NCBI GenBank assembly: GCA_041287425.1 | Contig: JBEULG010000003.1 | Coordinates: forward strand, 1-64,000 | Length of the DNA stretch: 64,000 nucleotides | Direction: 5' to 3' | DNA from: JAFGSI01 sp041287425 | GTDB lineage: Bacteria > Chloroflexota > Anaerolineae > Anaerolineales > Villigracilaceae | Part shown: positions 31,817-42,140 of the stretch, piece by piece | Numbering within the stretch: the stretch's first letter is position 1 | Layout: each line of letters begins with the position of its first letter | The notes under the pieces: generated by a model | What the model saw: only the letters and a program-made list of their open reading frames with translations | Database searches by the model: none | What the model was told of the DNA's origin: nothing | Position numbers and translations under genes: made by a program

Positions 31817-34800
31817 ATGCCTGAGCAGGCGCAAGCCCCATCCTCCGGAAACGGCGTCTTCATCTCGTATTCTCGCAAAGACAAGGAATTCGTCAGGCGC
31901 TTGAACGATGCTCTCGATGCGCACGGTGTCAGCGCCTGGGTCGATTGGGAGGGGATTCCGTTCAGCGCCGATTGGATGGCTGAGGTGACGAGGGCCATCG
32001 AGGCCGCCGACGCCTTTTTGTTTGTCATCAGCCCCGATTCGCTCGCCTCAAAAGTCTGTGCCGAGGAACTGGAAATCGCTCTGCGCTGCGACAAGAAACT
32101 GATTCCGATTCTGCACCGTATGCCCCGGCGGGAAGCGCCGATGCATGCCAAACTGGCGGCGACCAACTGGGTCTATCTGCGTGCCCAGGACGATTTCGAT
32201 GCCACGCTGCCCAAACTGATCGAGACCATCCATCTTGATCTGGATTGGATTCGCCGGCACACCCGCCTCTTGCAGCGGGCCAACGAGTGGGAAAGCAGTG
32301 GCCGCGACCAAAGTTATCTCTTGCAAGGCACCGACTTGAACGAGGCCGAGCGCTGGCTGATGGAGGCGGCTTCAGGGAAGAATCGCGTCGTCCTGCCGCT
32401 GCAATCCGAATACATCCAGGCCAGCCGCAGGGGGGCGGCCCGCCGTCAGCGCCATTTGCTGGCCGGCGTCTCCTTTGCGCTGGTCGTCAGCATCCTTCTG
32501 GGCGTGTACGCCTTCTTCCAGCGCAACGTTGCGCTCGAAAAGGAGGACGAGGCGCGCGCCAACGCCGCGACGGCGGTTGCTAACGCTAACCTGGCTGCCA
32601 CCGCTCAGGCGGTCGCCGAGGCCAACGAAATCACCGCCCGCCAAAACGAAGCCCAGGCGATCGCCAATCAGAACACGGCCAATGCCCAGCGCAGCGCCGC
32701 CCGCGCCCAGGTCTATCAATTCCGGCCGGCCGATCTGTACACCAGCACCTTGCTGGCCCTCGATTCCTGGCAGCGCGAACCCTCCGCTCAGGCAGAGGAC
32801 ATCCTGCGCCAGAATCTCAGCCTCATGCCCATCCCACTCTTTCAAATGATGCAGGGGGAGTGGATCAACGAAATCGCCTTCGACCTGCCGGGGACGCGCT
32901 TCGTCACCGCCGGTCAGGATGGCCGCGCCTGTGTGTGGGGCCTGGAAGATGGGCAAATGCGGTTGTGTGTCCGGCATGCCGATTATGTCACCCATGCCTT
33001 TTTCATCGGCGCGGGGGAGATGCTCGTCACCGCCAGCCTGGATGGCCGCGTCAATCTCTGGAACGCTGCCGATGGTACGCTCTTGCGCTCGTATGAGATG
33101 GGCGCGCCGGTCAATGCCGTCGCCGTCAGCCCCGACGAAGGCTGGCTGGCGGTCGGGCGGGCCGACCGTCTCGTCACGGTCGTCAATTTAGCCGCCGACC
33201 GGGTTGTTGCCCAGTTGGAACAGCGCGGCCCGGTCAGCGCCCTGGCCTTCAGCCCGGATGGCAGCCTGCTCGCCATCGCCACCGACGCCGGCAACGTCCG
33301 CCTGTGGCGGCTGATGAGCGACTTCTCGCTTTCCGGCCCTCAGCACCAGGCGCCGGTTTACCGCCTCGCCTTCAGCCCGGACGGCGAATGGATTGTTTCG
33401 GTCGGCGAGGACAGCACCGCCCGCCTGGGGCGCCTCGAGGAGGGCGGACAGCGCTTTGTCCTCTCCCACGGCGACTGGGTCGAGGATGTCGCCTTTGGCC
33501 CGGATAGTTCCTGGTTCGTGACGGTCTCCGACGACAACCGCGTCTATGCCTGGGATGTGGCCACCGGCCAGGAGAGGTGGCGCGCTCGTCAGGAGGGGTT
33601 CGTCCAGCGGGTGGTCATCAGCCCGAACGGCAATTGGGTGGCCACGACCGGTTACGACCACACCGTGCGCATCTGGAACGCCGCCTCTGGCAGCGAAATG
33701 CTGCGCATCCCGCTGGAGACGGTGGGCACGGCCCTGGCGTTCAGCCCGGACAGCCGCCGCCTCGTCGTCGGCACCGCGGAGGGCGGAATCGGCATCTGGG
33801 ATGTGTCGTCGCTGGCGGCCCGCTGGGGCTACCTCGAATTTCCCGAATTCGTGCGCGAGGCCCACTTTGGCTCCTCCGGCGAATGGCTGGTGGTCAACGC
33901 CGACGACCGGACGGTGCGCCTGTTTCCGCTCGACCGGATGGCTACCTCCTCGTCCGGAGCGGCCGGGACTATCCTCTTCTCTTCGCCGGTGCTTACGTAC
34001 GAATTGACCGTCAGCCCCGATGCGCGCCGCTTGGCGGTTTCGCAGGGCGACTTGAACCAGGCCCTCCTTTATGATATCGAGCGGCAGACGGCCGCGACCC
34101 TGGCGCATGAGAGCCGAATCACCGACCTGGCCTTCGACTCTGCCAGCCGCCTCCTGGCCGTCGGCGGCGGCGAGCGGATTCATCTTTGGGATGCCGAAAC
34201 CGGCGAAGCGCGCCAGACCATCGAGATGGGCGCGCCGGTGTATGCCCTGGCTTTTCATCCGGGCGGCGTCTGGCTGGCGGCCGGTTTGCAGAATCGGGTG
34301 GTGATTTGGGACCTCGCTCACCACAACCAGGCGGCCGCCTTCGACCTGGTCGGCAGCATGGACGAACTGGCCTTCAGCCCCGACGGCAATTGGATGGTCT
34401 CTTCCAGTTCCGAGGGCGTCGTGCTGTTGTGGCGCATCCGGCCGGCGATGGCCTTCCAGGCTTTCTCCGGCGTGCTGCGCAATGGCCAGGCCAATGCCAT
34501 CGCCTTCAGCCCCGACAGCCGCCTGTTGGCCCTCGGCTCGCCGGAGGGCTATGTGTATCTCTACGACCTGACAAGCGGCGAGGAAATCAATCGCCTGCCG
34601 CACGCCTACGCCGTGACGGGCGTCTCTTTCTCCGACGACGGCCGCCTGCTGGCTGCCGTTTCGCGCAAGGTGGTCCAGTTCTGGGAGGTGGATGCGCTTC
34701 CCGTCATTCGCTCCGCCGAACTGGAAGCCGCCGCCTGTGAGCGTTTGACCCTCAACTTTAGCCCGGCTGCCTGGACGCAATTCTTCGACGACGAGCCTTA

Positions 34801-34855
34801 TCATTTGATTTGCCCCAACCTTCCCCAGGACGCGGCCGGTACCCTGGGACCCTGA
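31817..34855 (+). CDS. TIR-transmembrane-coiled coil-WD40 protein
   Basis: The 1012-aa protein has an N-terminal TIR domain (about 12-140): FISYSRKD (15-22), and CAEELEIAL with Glu84 at the position of the catalytic Glu of NAD-cleaving TIRs. The usual Trp of the SxWCxxE motif is Val80. One membrane helix (about 214-234) and an Ala/Asn-rich coiled coil (about 238-300) follow, then about 14-15 WD40 blades (about 335-985) with repeated LAFSPDG motifs. The C-terminal tail (CERL...CPNLP) resembles that of STAND-WD40 proteins. In TIR immune proteins, NAD cleavage follows ligand sensing; the WD40 part is the likely sensor. It follows the peptidase gene by 35 nt. Confidence 0.88.
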   Translation: MPEQAQAPSSGNGVFISYSRKDKEFVRRLNDALDAHGVSAWVDWEGIPFSADWMAEVTRAIEAADAFLFVISPDSLASKVCAEELEIALRCDKKLIPILHRMPRREAPMHAKLAATNWVYLRAQDDFDATLPKLIETIHLDLDWIRRHTRLLQRANEWESSGRDQSYLLQGTDLNEAERWLMEAASGKNRVVLPLQSEYIQASRRGAARRQRHLLAGVSFALVVSILLGVYAFFQRNVALEKEDEARANAATAVANANLAATAQAVAEANEITARQNEAQAIANQNTANAQRSAARAQVYQFRPADLYTSTLLALDSWQREPSAQAEDILRQNLSLMPIPLFQMMQGEWINEIAFDLPGTRFVTAGQDGRACVWGLEDGQMRLCVRHADYVTHAFFIGAGEMLVTASLDGRVNLWNAADGTLLRSYEMGAPVNAVAVSPDEGWLAVGRADRLVTVVNLAADRVVAQLEQRGPVSALAFSPDGSLLAIATDAGNVRLWRLMSDFSLSGPQHQAPVYRLAFSPDGEWIVSVGEDSTARLGRLEEGGQRFVLSHGDWVEDVAFGPDSSWFVTVSDDNRVYAWDVATGQERWRARQEGFVQRVVISPNGNWVATTGYDHTVRIWNAASGSEMLRIPLETVGTALAFSPDSRRLVVGTAEGGIGIWDVSSLAARWGYLEFPEFVREAHFGSSGEWLVVNADDRTVRLFPLDRMATSSSGAAGTILFSSPVLTYELTVSPDARRLAVSQGDLNQALLYDIERQTAATLAHESRITDLAFDSASRLLAVGGGERIHLWDAETGEARQTIEMGAPVYALAFHPGGVWLAAGLQNRVVIWDLAHHNQAAAFDLVGSMDELAFSPDGNWMVSSSSEGVVLLWRIRPAMAFQAFSGVLRNGQANAIAFSPDSRLLALGSPEGYVYLYDLTSGEEINRLPHAYAVTGVSFSDDGRLLAAVSRKVVQFWEVDALPVIRSAELEAAACERLTLNFSPAAWTQFFDDEPYHLICPNLPQDAAGTLGP

Positions 34856-34873
34856 TTCCTCGGAGGAAACGAT

Positions 34874-36196
34874 ATGTCAACCGACTCCAAGATTCCCATT
34901 TTGGAAATTGCCTGGACTCGTTACGCCCAATTCGACCGCGCCTCGGTGCAGCGGATGCGCCCCAACCTCAGCCTGCGCCGCTGGATTCTCGTCCTGAGTG
35001 TGTTGGCGACCCTGCTGGCCATCCTGAGCGAGGTGCTCTCGGATTCGCTCCCGGCCGCCGGTAGCCTGGCGCTCAAGATTGCTCTCATTGCCACGCCCAT
35101 CGTCGGCTCTGGCCTGGCGGCTTTCACCAAACAATTCTTCGGTCGGGGGGATCACCTCGTCCTGCGGGCGGGGGCCGAAGAGATTCTGAAGGAAATCTAT
35201 ACCTATCGCACCATCTTGAAGAACAATCCCAACCGGCGCGAATGGCTGGAGAAACGCCTGGCCGATATCCAGCGCCAGGTCTATCGCGGCTTGGGCGGTG
35301 AGATGGTCTTCGAGAAGACGCCAGCGAAAATCCCGCCGTATTACGACCCGAAGAACCCCGACAGCGATCCCGGCTTCGATGACCTGAACGGCGACCAGTA
35401 TTTCCGTTACCGCCTGCGCCATCAATTGCGATGGCACCGCGACCGCCTGTCGCCGATCAACCGTCAGCGCATCCTTTTGCAGGTGCTCATCATCCTGACC
35501 GGCATGGTCAGCGCTTTCCTGGCGGCCATGGGTGGGCCGTTTGCGCTCTGGGTGGCGCTCTCGGCCTCGGTCGCCGCGGCCCTGACCACCTGGCAGGAAG
35601 TGCGCAACCAGGATTTCATCGTCAGGAATTACAGCAAGGTGGTGGTCGAATTGGGACTCCTCCACGACCACTGGCTGAGTTTGGAACCGGAAGAACATAC
35701 CGAGGGCGAGTTCTTCAGCATGGTTCAAGCCACAGAGGAGATTCTCTGGAGCCAGCATGTCGAGTACATCCAGTCCATGCAAGAGGCGCTGACCAAACTC
35801 GACCTGGACGAAGAGGCCGGCCTGGTGCTTGAGACGGTGCGGCAGGCGCGCGCCGCCGACGCCCGCCGCAAGCGGCAGAGCCGCCAGGCGGCTGCCACAG
35901 CCGCCGCCGAGGCCTTCGAGAAAGCCGAGCAAGCCGCTGTAGAGACTTTCCAGACCACCCTGAGTACCCTGGCGCGGGAGGCCTCTTCCGAAGTGGTGCG
36001 CCAGGAATTGCAAGCCATGGCCGCGGCCGCAGGGGAGGCCATCCAGAACCTGACGGGCGGCACCTCGCGGCTGCGGACCGCCCTCGACCAGATTGCGGGC
36101 CGCTATGCCCATCTCAAAATCGACAGGACAACCCCTCGCGAGGTGGTGAACGAGATTATGGCCCAATTCCCGCCGACCTCAGAGGTCAAGGGCTGA
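34874..36196 (+). CDS. Tandem SLATT / DUF4231-like membrane protein
   Basis: The 440-aa protein has two pairs of membrane helices (about 36-54 with 64-85, and 199-219 with 223-240). Each pair is preceded by a charged helix and followed by a long helix, as in the two-TM SLATT/DUF4231 fold. The first unit has GSGLAAF...RAGAEEILKEIYTY; the second has QYFRYRLRHQLRWHRDR...TTWQEVRNQDF. A long Ala/Glu/Arg coiled-coil tail (about 310-420) follows. SLATT proteins are predicted pore-forming effectors controlled by nucleotide-sensing partners; pore formation here is inferred. GGAGG lies about 8 nt before the ATG, and the gap from the TIR gene is 18 nt. Confidence 0.82.
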   Translation: MSTDSKIPILEIAWTRYAQFDRASVQRMRPNLSLRRWILVLSVLATLLAILSEVLSDSLPAAGSLALKIALIATPIVGSGLAAFTKQFFGRGDHLVLRAGAEEILKEIYTYRTILKNNPNRREWLEKRLADIQRQVYRGLGGEMVFEKTPAKIPPYYDPKNPDSDPGFDDLNGDQYFRYRLRHQLRWHRDRLSPINRQRILLQVLIILTGMVSAFLAAMGGPFALWVALSASVAAALTTWQEVRNQDFIVRNYSKVVVELGLLHDHWLSLEPEEHTEGEFFSMVQATEEILWSQHVEYIQSMQEALTKLDLDEEAGLVLETVRQARAADARRKRQSRQAAATAAAEAFEKAEQAAVETFQTTLSTLAREASSEVVRQELQAMAAAAGEAIQNLTGGTSRLRTALDQIAGRYAHLKIDRTTPREVVNEIMAQFPPTSEVKG

Positions 36197-36211
36197 GCCG
36201 TCGCCGGTCTC

Positions 36212-36242
36212 GGAGCGCAGACACCCCTCTGCGCTCCTGTTT
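36212..36242 (+). terminator. Intra-operon hairpin between the SLATT and SLOG genes
   Basis: GGAGCGCAGA pairs perfectly with TCTGCGCTCC (10 bp, 6-nt loop), followed by TGTTTC. The T-run is weak, so partial termination or RNA processing that lowers the last gene relative to the first three is more likely than full stop. Confidence 0.55.
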
Positions 36243-36253
36243 CAGGAGAAGAT

Positions 36254-38542
36254 ATGAGCGCGTCCAAACCCACCTCTCGCAGGTCTGACGAGACACTGGA
36301 GGCTCTGGCAGAATCCCGCGCCGCCATCCGCAAGGCGATTGACGAGATCGTCGCCGAGACCCGCACAGGGGTCCGCGCCGCGGTCGAAGCCGGCCGGGCG
36401 TCTGTCTCTGCCCAAAGGGCGGAAGGTGCAGCCGCACCGCGGCTGCGTCCCCCCACTTTGCCGCACGCCTTTGTCGTCATGCCGTTTGGCAAGAAGAAGG
36501 GGGCCAACGAGGTCCTCTACGATTTCAACGCCATTTACGAGGACTTGATCAAACCTGCCCTGCTGTTGGCCGGCTTCGAACCCTTCCGTGCCGACGAATC
36601 GACCCAAAGCGGCGACATCCTGACCGATATGTTCCAGGAATTGCTGCTGGCCGACCTGGTGGTGTGCGATTTGAGCATCGACAACGCCAACGTTTTCTAC
36701 GAAGTGGGCATCCGGCATGCGTTTCGCAAACGCGGCGTGATTCACATCCAATCGGGCCGGGCTTACCTGCCGTTCGACATCTTCAACGTGCGCACCCTTC
36801 CCTATCACACCACGCCGGAGGGCGTGCCCGACCCGGCCCACCTCGAAAAAGACCGCCAGGCGATTGCGCGGCTGGCGCGCGATACGTATGTCTCCAGCCG
36901 CGAGGCGGTTCACAGCCCCGTCTTCAACCTGCTGCCCGGCCTGTCCGAACCGGACCGCAAGGCGCTGCGCACTCCGCTGGCGACCGGTTTCTGGCGCCAA
37001 TATCACGAATGGCTGGGGCGCCTCGCCGTCGCCCGCCGTCAGAAGCGCGTCGGCGACATCCTCCTCCTGACGGAGGAAATCACCCATCCCATGATACGCG
37101 AGGAGGCCATTGGCGAGGCCGGGCGGGCGCTGGCCGACCTCGGCCGCCATCCATTGGCCCTGCTCCAATATCAGAAAGGGCTGGCGCTCAACCCCGAAAA
37201 CACCGAGTTCCGCCGCCGCGAGGCCTTCCACCTCAACCGCCTGGGCCAGGTGGACGAGGCCATCGTCAAGATCGAGGGCCTGATTCGCGACGCCCCTGCC
37301 GACAGCGAAGCCATCGCCTACCTGGGCCGCATCTACAAAGAAATGTGGCTGGCCTCCTGGAGGGCCGAGCCAGACCTGGAAAAGCGCCTGCGCCTGGCCT
37401 TCGATTCGTACCACTGGCTGTTGAAATCGTTCTACACCTATCTCAAGGGATTCCGCCTCGACCTCAACCAGTTCTACCCTGGCATCAATGCTCTCACCCT
37501 GGGGATGAGCGCCCTTCACCTGGCCGACCGCTTCGAAGACCGCCAGAATCCCGATCCCGATATCACCTTCATCCGTCAGACTCTGCCCGACCTGCGCGGC
37601 GCCCTTGAGTTCTCTCTGGAAAGCCGCGCCGCCGATGACCAGGCTGACTATTGGACTCTGGTTTCGCTGGCCGAACTGCGCCTCCTGACCTCGGAGAGCC
37701 CCCAGCAAGTCGAGCGTGCCTACCGCAAGGCGCTGCCGGCCTCGCATCGTAAACTGTTCAACATCCAGTCTTCCATCCAGCAATTGGAAATCCTGCAGGC
37801 CCTGGAGATGCGCCCCGCCTTCGTGGAGACTGCCCTGCGAGTGCTGCGTGAGGAAATCGAGCGCCTGCGCAGCGAAGATTACGCCGAAACGCCTGACCAT
37901 CAGGGCGGGCCGGCTGACATTGACCGGCGCGCTTTCGTCTTCAGCGGCCTCATGATTGACCCTCTGCATGGGAAGGAGAAGAACTTTCCGCCCATCCTCG
38001 AAGCGCCGGTCCGCCAGGCCATTCTCCAGGCCCTCGACCGTTTCCAGGCCGGCCCGGAAGACCTGGGACTGACGACCGGCCTGGCCGCCGGCGGCGATTT
38101 GCTCTTTGCCGAATGCTGCTTCGAGCGCGGCATGCCGGTCAAAGTGTACATGCCTCTTCCAGATGCCGATTACGTGCGCGAATTCGTCAGCCCGTGCGGC
38201 GAGGCCTGGGTAGAGCGTTTCTACAAGGCGCGTGGCAATCCGCTGCTCAGCCAGCGCTATCAGGCCGAGCGCCTCGGCCCGCCGCGCCCTAACGATGACG
38301 TGTATGAGCGTAACAACCGCTGGGTGATGTATTCGGCCCTGGGAGCGGGAGCAGAAAACGTGCGCCTGATTGCGCTCTGCGAGAGCAGGGGCGGCCGCGC
38401 CTTGGCCCGCGACGCCGCCCTGGTCCATCATATGATCGAACTGGCGCGGGAAGCCGGCGTCCCGGTCGAACAGATCAACCCCGTCAAACTCGCCCTGACG
38501 GCCAGCGGAACGGCCTCCCGGCGGAGGACGCCCAAAGCCTGA
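36254..38542 (+). CDS. NDT/TIR-like domain - TRAF-binding/TPR region - SLOG-like domain fusion
   Basis: The 762-aa protein has a helical N-terminus (1-65), then a Rossmann-like domain (about 71-190) with FVVMPFGKKK and DLSIDNANVFYEVGIRHA. This pattern is found in nucleoside 2-deoxyribosyltransferase/TIR-like predicted nucleotide-processing domains; Glu150 sits at the nucleophile position. A helical region (about 190-545) resembles the DUF4071/MAP3K TRAF-binding domain plus TPRs. The C-terminal part (about 555-735) has AFVFSGLMID and GLTTGLAAGGDLLFAE, like SLOG nucleotide-binding domains. Expected role: make or sense a nucleotide signal that controls the SLATT and TIR proteins. AGGAG lies 5 nt before the ATG. 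Confidence 0.82.
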   Translation: MSASKPTSRRSDETLEALAESRAAIRKAIDEIVAETRTGVRAAVEAGRASVSAQRAEGAAAPRLRPPTLPHAFVVMPFGKKKGANEVLYDFNAIYEDLIKPALLLAGFEPFRADESTQSGDILTDMFQELLLADLVVCDLSIDNANVFYEVGIRHAFRKRGVIHIQSGRAYLPFDIFNVRTLPYHTTPEGVPDPAHLEKDRQAIARLARDTYVSSREAVHSPVFNLLPGLSEPDRKALRTPLATGFWRQYHEWLGRLAVARRQKRVGDILLLTEEITHPMIREEAIGEAGRALADLGRHPLALLQYQKGLALNPENTEFRRREAFHLNRLGQVDEAIVKIEGLIRDAPADSEAIAYLGRIYKEMWLASWRAEPDLEKRLRLAFDSYHWLLKSFYTYLKGFRLDLNQFYPGINALTLGMSALHLADRFEDRQNPDPDITFIRQTLPDLRGALEFSLESRAADDQADYWTLVSLAELRLLTSESPQQVERAYRKALPASHRKLFNIQSSIQQLEILQALEMRPAFVETALRVLREEIERLRSEDYAETPDHQGGPADIDRRAFVFSGLMIDPLHGKEKNFPPILEAPVRQAILQALDRFQAGPEDLGLTTGLAAGGDLLFAECCFERGMPVKVYMPLPDADYVREFVSPCGEAWVERFYKARGNPLLSQRYQAERLGPPRPNDDVYERNNRWVMYSALGAGAENVRLIALCESRGGRALARDAALVHHMIELAREAGVPVEQINPVKLALTASGTASRRRTPKA

Positions 38543-38598
38543 GCGGACCGGAGACGGCCTCCCCGCCCCGCGCCTGCTCTCCGTTTCCTGGAGCGCAG

Positions 38599-38622
38599 TC
38601 CCCGCCGGTTACTCGGCGGGGA
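38599..38622. terminator. Hairpin between converging genes
   Basis: TCCCCGCC pairs with GGCGGGGA around an 8-nt loop. It overlaps the stop codon of the minus-strand gene at 38609 and lies 56 nt after the SLOG gene. There is no T-run. Confidence 0.35.
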
Positions 38623-39103
38623 CCATGACTTTGCCGACCTTCTCTTTTGGATAGGCCCAGAGTTCACCTTTGACGCCGCGCGCCAGGTAGAAATCCCCGG
38701 CCCGCACCGTCTCCTCGCCCTCCATCGTCTCGATGGTGACCAGGCGGTCGGGGTCGCCGGTCAGCTCCACCAGGGGGACGAGCAGCGTGATGGCCCGCTT
38801 GACGCAGCGGCCGGGGCCGGTGATGAGGTAGGTGCTTTCGAAGATTTCGGCGTCCACCGGCCAGGTGTCCTCCGGCGCGTCGGTCTCGCTGACCAGGTAA
38901 TCGCCGGCCTTGGCGGTCAGCGATTCGCCCCAGGGGGTGATGACATCTATCTCCTGGGGTTCGCCGGCTGCGGGGAGAAAGCGTTCGAAGCGCCGCTCGA
39001 CGATGCTGCGGTAGGGCCGGAAGGGCAGTTCGTTCAGAACCTCGTCCGTCGGAGTCAGGCGCAAGGGATCGTTCCTGCGTGATTGGCTTTCAGGCTGGGG
39101 CAA
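38609..39103 (-). CDS. Small protein with two PGDYG-like repeats, function unknown
   Basis: The 164-aa protein seems to contain two related units. One has AKAGDYLVSETDA...WPVDAEIFESTY (about 53-92) and the other has VRAGDFYLARGVKGELWAYPKEKVG (about 130-160). The GDYLV...WPV...IFxxTY pattern resembles PGDYG-type domains, some of which occur near nucleotide-signalling conflict genes; this link is tentative. I choose the TTG at 39101-39103 because GGGAGGA lies 5 nt upstream; a longer frame to 39142 would cover the TACAAT box (39131-39136). It is convergent to the SLOG gene and divergent from the next. Confidence 0.6.
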   Translation of the reverse strand: MPQPESQSRRNDPLRLTPTDEVLNELPFRPYRSIVERRFERFLPAAGEPQEIDVITPWGESLTAKAGDYLVSETDAPEDTWPVDAEIFESTYLITGPGRCVKRAITLLVPLVELTGDPDRLVTIETMEGEETVRAGDFYLARGVKGELWAYPKEKVGKVMVPAE

Positions 39104-39182
39104 AGTTTCCTCCCGATGAATTCCCGCTCGATTGTAACACAAGCATGAAGAACTTGCCCCTGAGGGGACGGCTTCTTCACGC

Positions 39183-39188
39183 TATAAT
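39183..39188 (+). promoter_or_regulatory. -10 hexamer of a probable leaderless promoter
   Basis: GCTATAAT ends 8 nt before the ATG at 39197, with no ribosome site between. Confidence 0.55.
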
Positions 39189-39196
39189 TGGGCCGT

Positions 39197-39850
39197 ATGG
39201 ACGCGCTTGCAGAATTCGAACGGCGTCTGCCTGCGGCGCAGCGCCTGCTGTTTTACACGCTCGACAGCCCGGCTCACATTCAGGCCTATCTCGACAGCCT
39301 GCCTTACATTGCCGAGGAACTCGACCGCTCCCCTTTGCGGGTGATGACCGACGGTCAGGCGCATTGCCTGGATGGGGCCTTGTTCGCCGCGGCGGCCCTG
39401 CGCCGCCTCGGCTTTCCGCCCCTCATCCTGGACCTGGTGCCGCTCCCCGGCAAAGACGATGACCACGTGCTGGCCCTCTACCGCCTGGACGGCTTGTGGG
39501 GCGCGGTGGCCAAATCCAATTATGCCGGTTTGCGTTTCCGCGAACCCATCCACCGCACGCTGCGCGAACTGGTCCTGACTTACTTCGAGCATTACTACAA
39601 CCTGGAGGGCGAAAAGACTCTGCGCGCCTACACCCGCCCCCTCGACCTGGCCCGCTTCGACGCCTGCGGCTGGATGTGGGACGAAGAGGGGGTTAAGCAG
39701 GCCAGTCGCGCCTTGTATGCTCTCAAAACGCTGCCGCTCTTCCCGCCGGAGGTGGCAGCCCGCCTTTCGCCGGTGGATGCCCGCTCCTACGCGGCCGGCA
39801 CCGTCGGCACGGACTTCGACTGGGCCTTCGGCCGCCGCTCCAACCCATGA
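39197..39850 (+). CDS. Transglutaminase-like protein
   Basis: The 217-aa protein has a likely Cys-His-Asp/Asn arrangement: GQAHCLDGALFAAAALRRLGF (Cys about 57), DDHVLALYR (His about 89) and a following Asn/Asp around GAVAKSNYAG. This matches the spacing of transglutaminase-like cysteine hydrolases. Substrate unknown. A TTG 9 nt upstream is in frame but falls in the promoter. Its stop overlaps the start of the metallopeptidase gene (ATGA), so the two are coupled. Confidence 0.7.
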   Translation: MDALAEFERRLPAAQRLLFYTLDSPAHIQAYLDSLPYIAEELDRSPLRVMTDGQAHCLDGALFAAAALRRLGFPPLILDLVPLPGKDDDHVLALYRLDGLWGAVAKSNYAGLRFREPIHRTLRELVLTYFEHYYNLEGEKTLRAYTRPLDLARFDACGWMWDEEGVKQASRALYALKTLPLFPPEVAARLSPVDARSYAAGTVGTDFDWAFGRRSNP

Positions 39851-40514
39851 TGGATTACCGCCTCATCTGTTCGCGCCGCCGGACGATTGCGCTCATCGTG
39901 CAAAACGATGGTGCACTGGTGGTGCGTGCCCCGCTGCGCGCCCCCGAGGAGGCCATCCGCGAATTCGTTGCCCGCAAAGCCGATTGGATTCGCAAGCAGC
40001 AGGCGCGGGCGCGGCGGCTGGCCGAGGCGACGGTTCGCCGCTACGTGGACGGCGAGACGTTTTTCTATCTTGGGCAGGCGTATGCGCTGAAAATTGTCCC
40101 CCCATGCCGCCCCGCCCTGCGGTTGACGGAGGTCTTCGAGTTGTCGCGTTCGGCGCAGCCGCAGGCGGAGGCGGTCTTCGTGCGCTGGTACCGGGCGCGG
40201 GCGGCGGAGGTGCTGGCGGAACGGGTGGAGGCGCTGGCCCGTCAGCACGGCTTTGCTCTGAAAAAAGTGCGCATCACCTCGGCCCGTAGCCGCTGGGGTT
40301 CGTGCAGCCCCACCGGGACGCTCAGTTTCCCCTGGCGGCTGGTCATGGCGCCGCCGGCTGTCATTGACTACGTCGTCGTCCACGAACTGGTGCATTTGGA
40401 CATCAAAAATCATTCCCCGGCTTTTTGGGCCAGGGTGGGGGAAATCCTGCCGGACTACAAAAAGCACGTCGCCTGGCTGCGCCGCAACGGCCGCCGGCTG
40501 ACTCTGGGCGGCGG

Positions 40515-40518
<4 letters not shown>
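39847..40518 (+). CDS. YgjP-like zinc metallopeptidase (DUF45/M48-related)
   Basis: The 223-aa protein carries VVHELVHLDIKNHSPAFW (about 178-195). HELVH holds two zinc His and the catalytic Glu, and the following HSPAFW supplies the third ligand. SARSRWGSCSPTGTLSFPWRL is the conserved block before it. This is the YgjP/DUF45 family; the substrate is not established. It is coupled to the upstream gene by ATGA and its last 4 bases overlap the end of the convergent hyuB. Confidence 0.9.
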
Positions 40519-42136
<1,618 letters not shown>

Positions 42137-42140
<4 letters not shown>

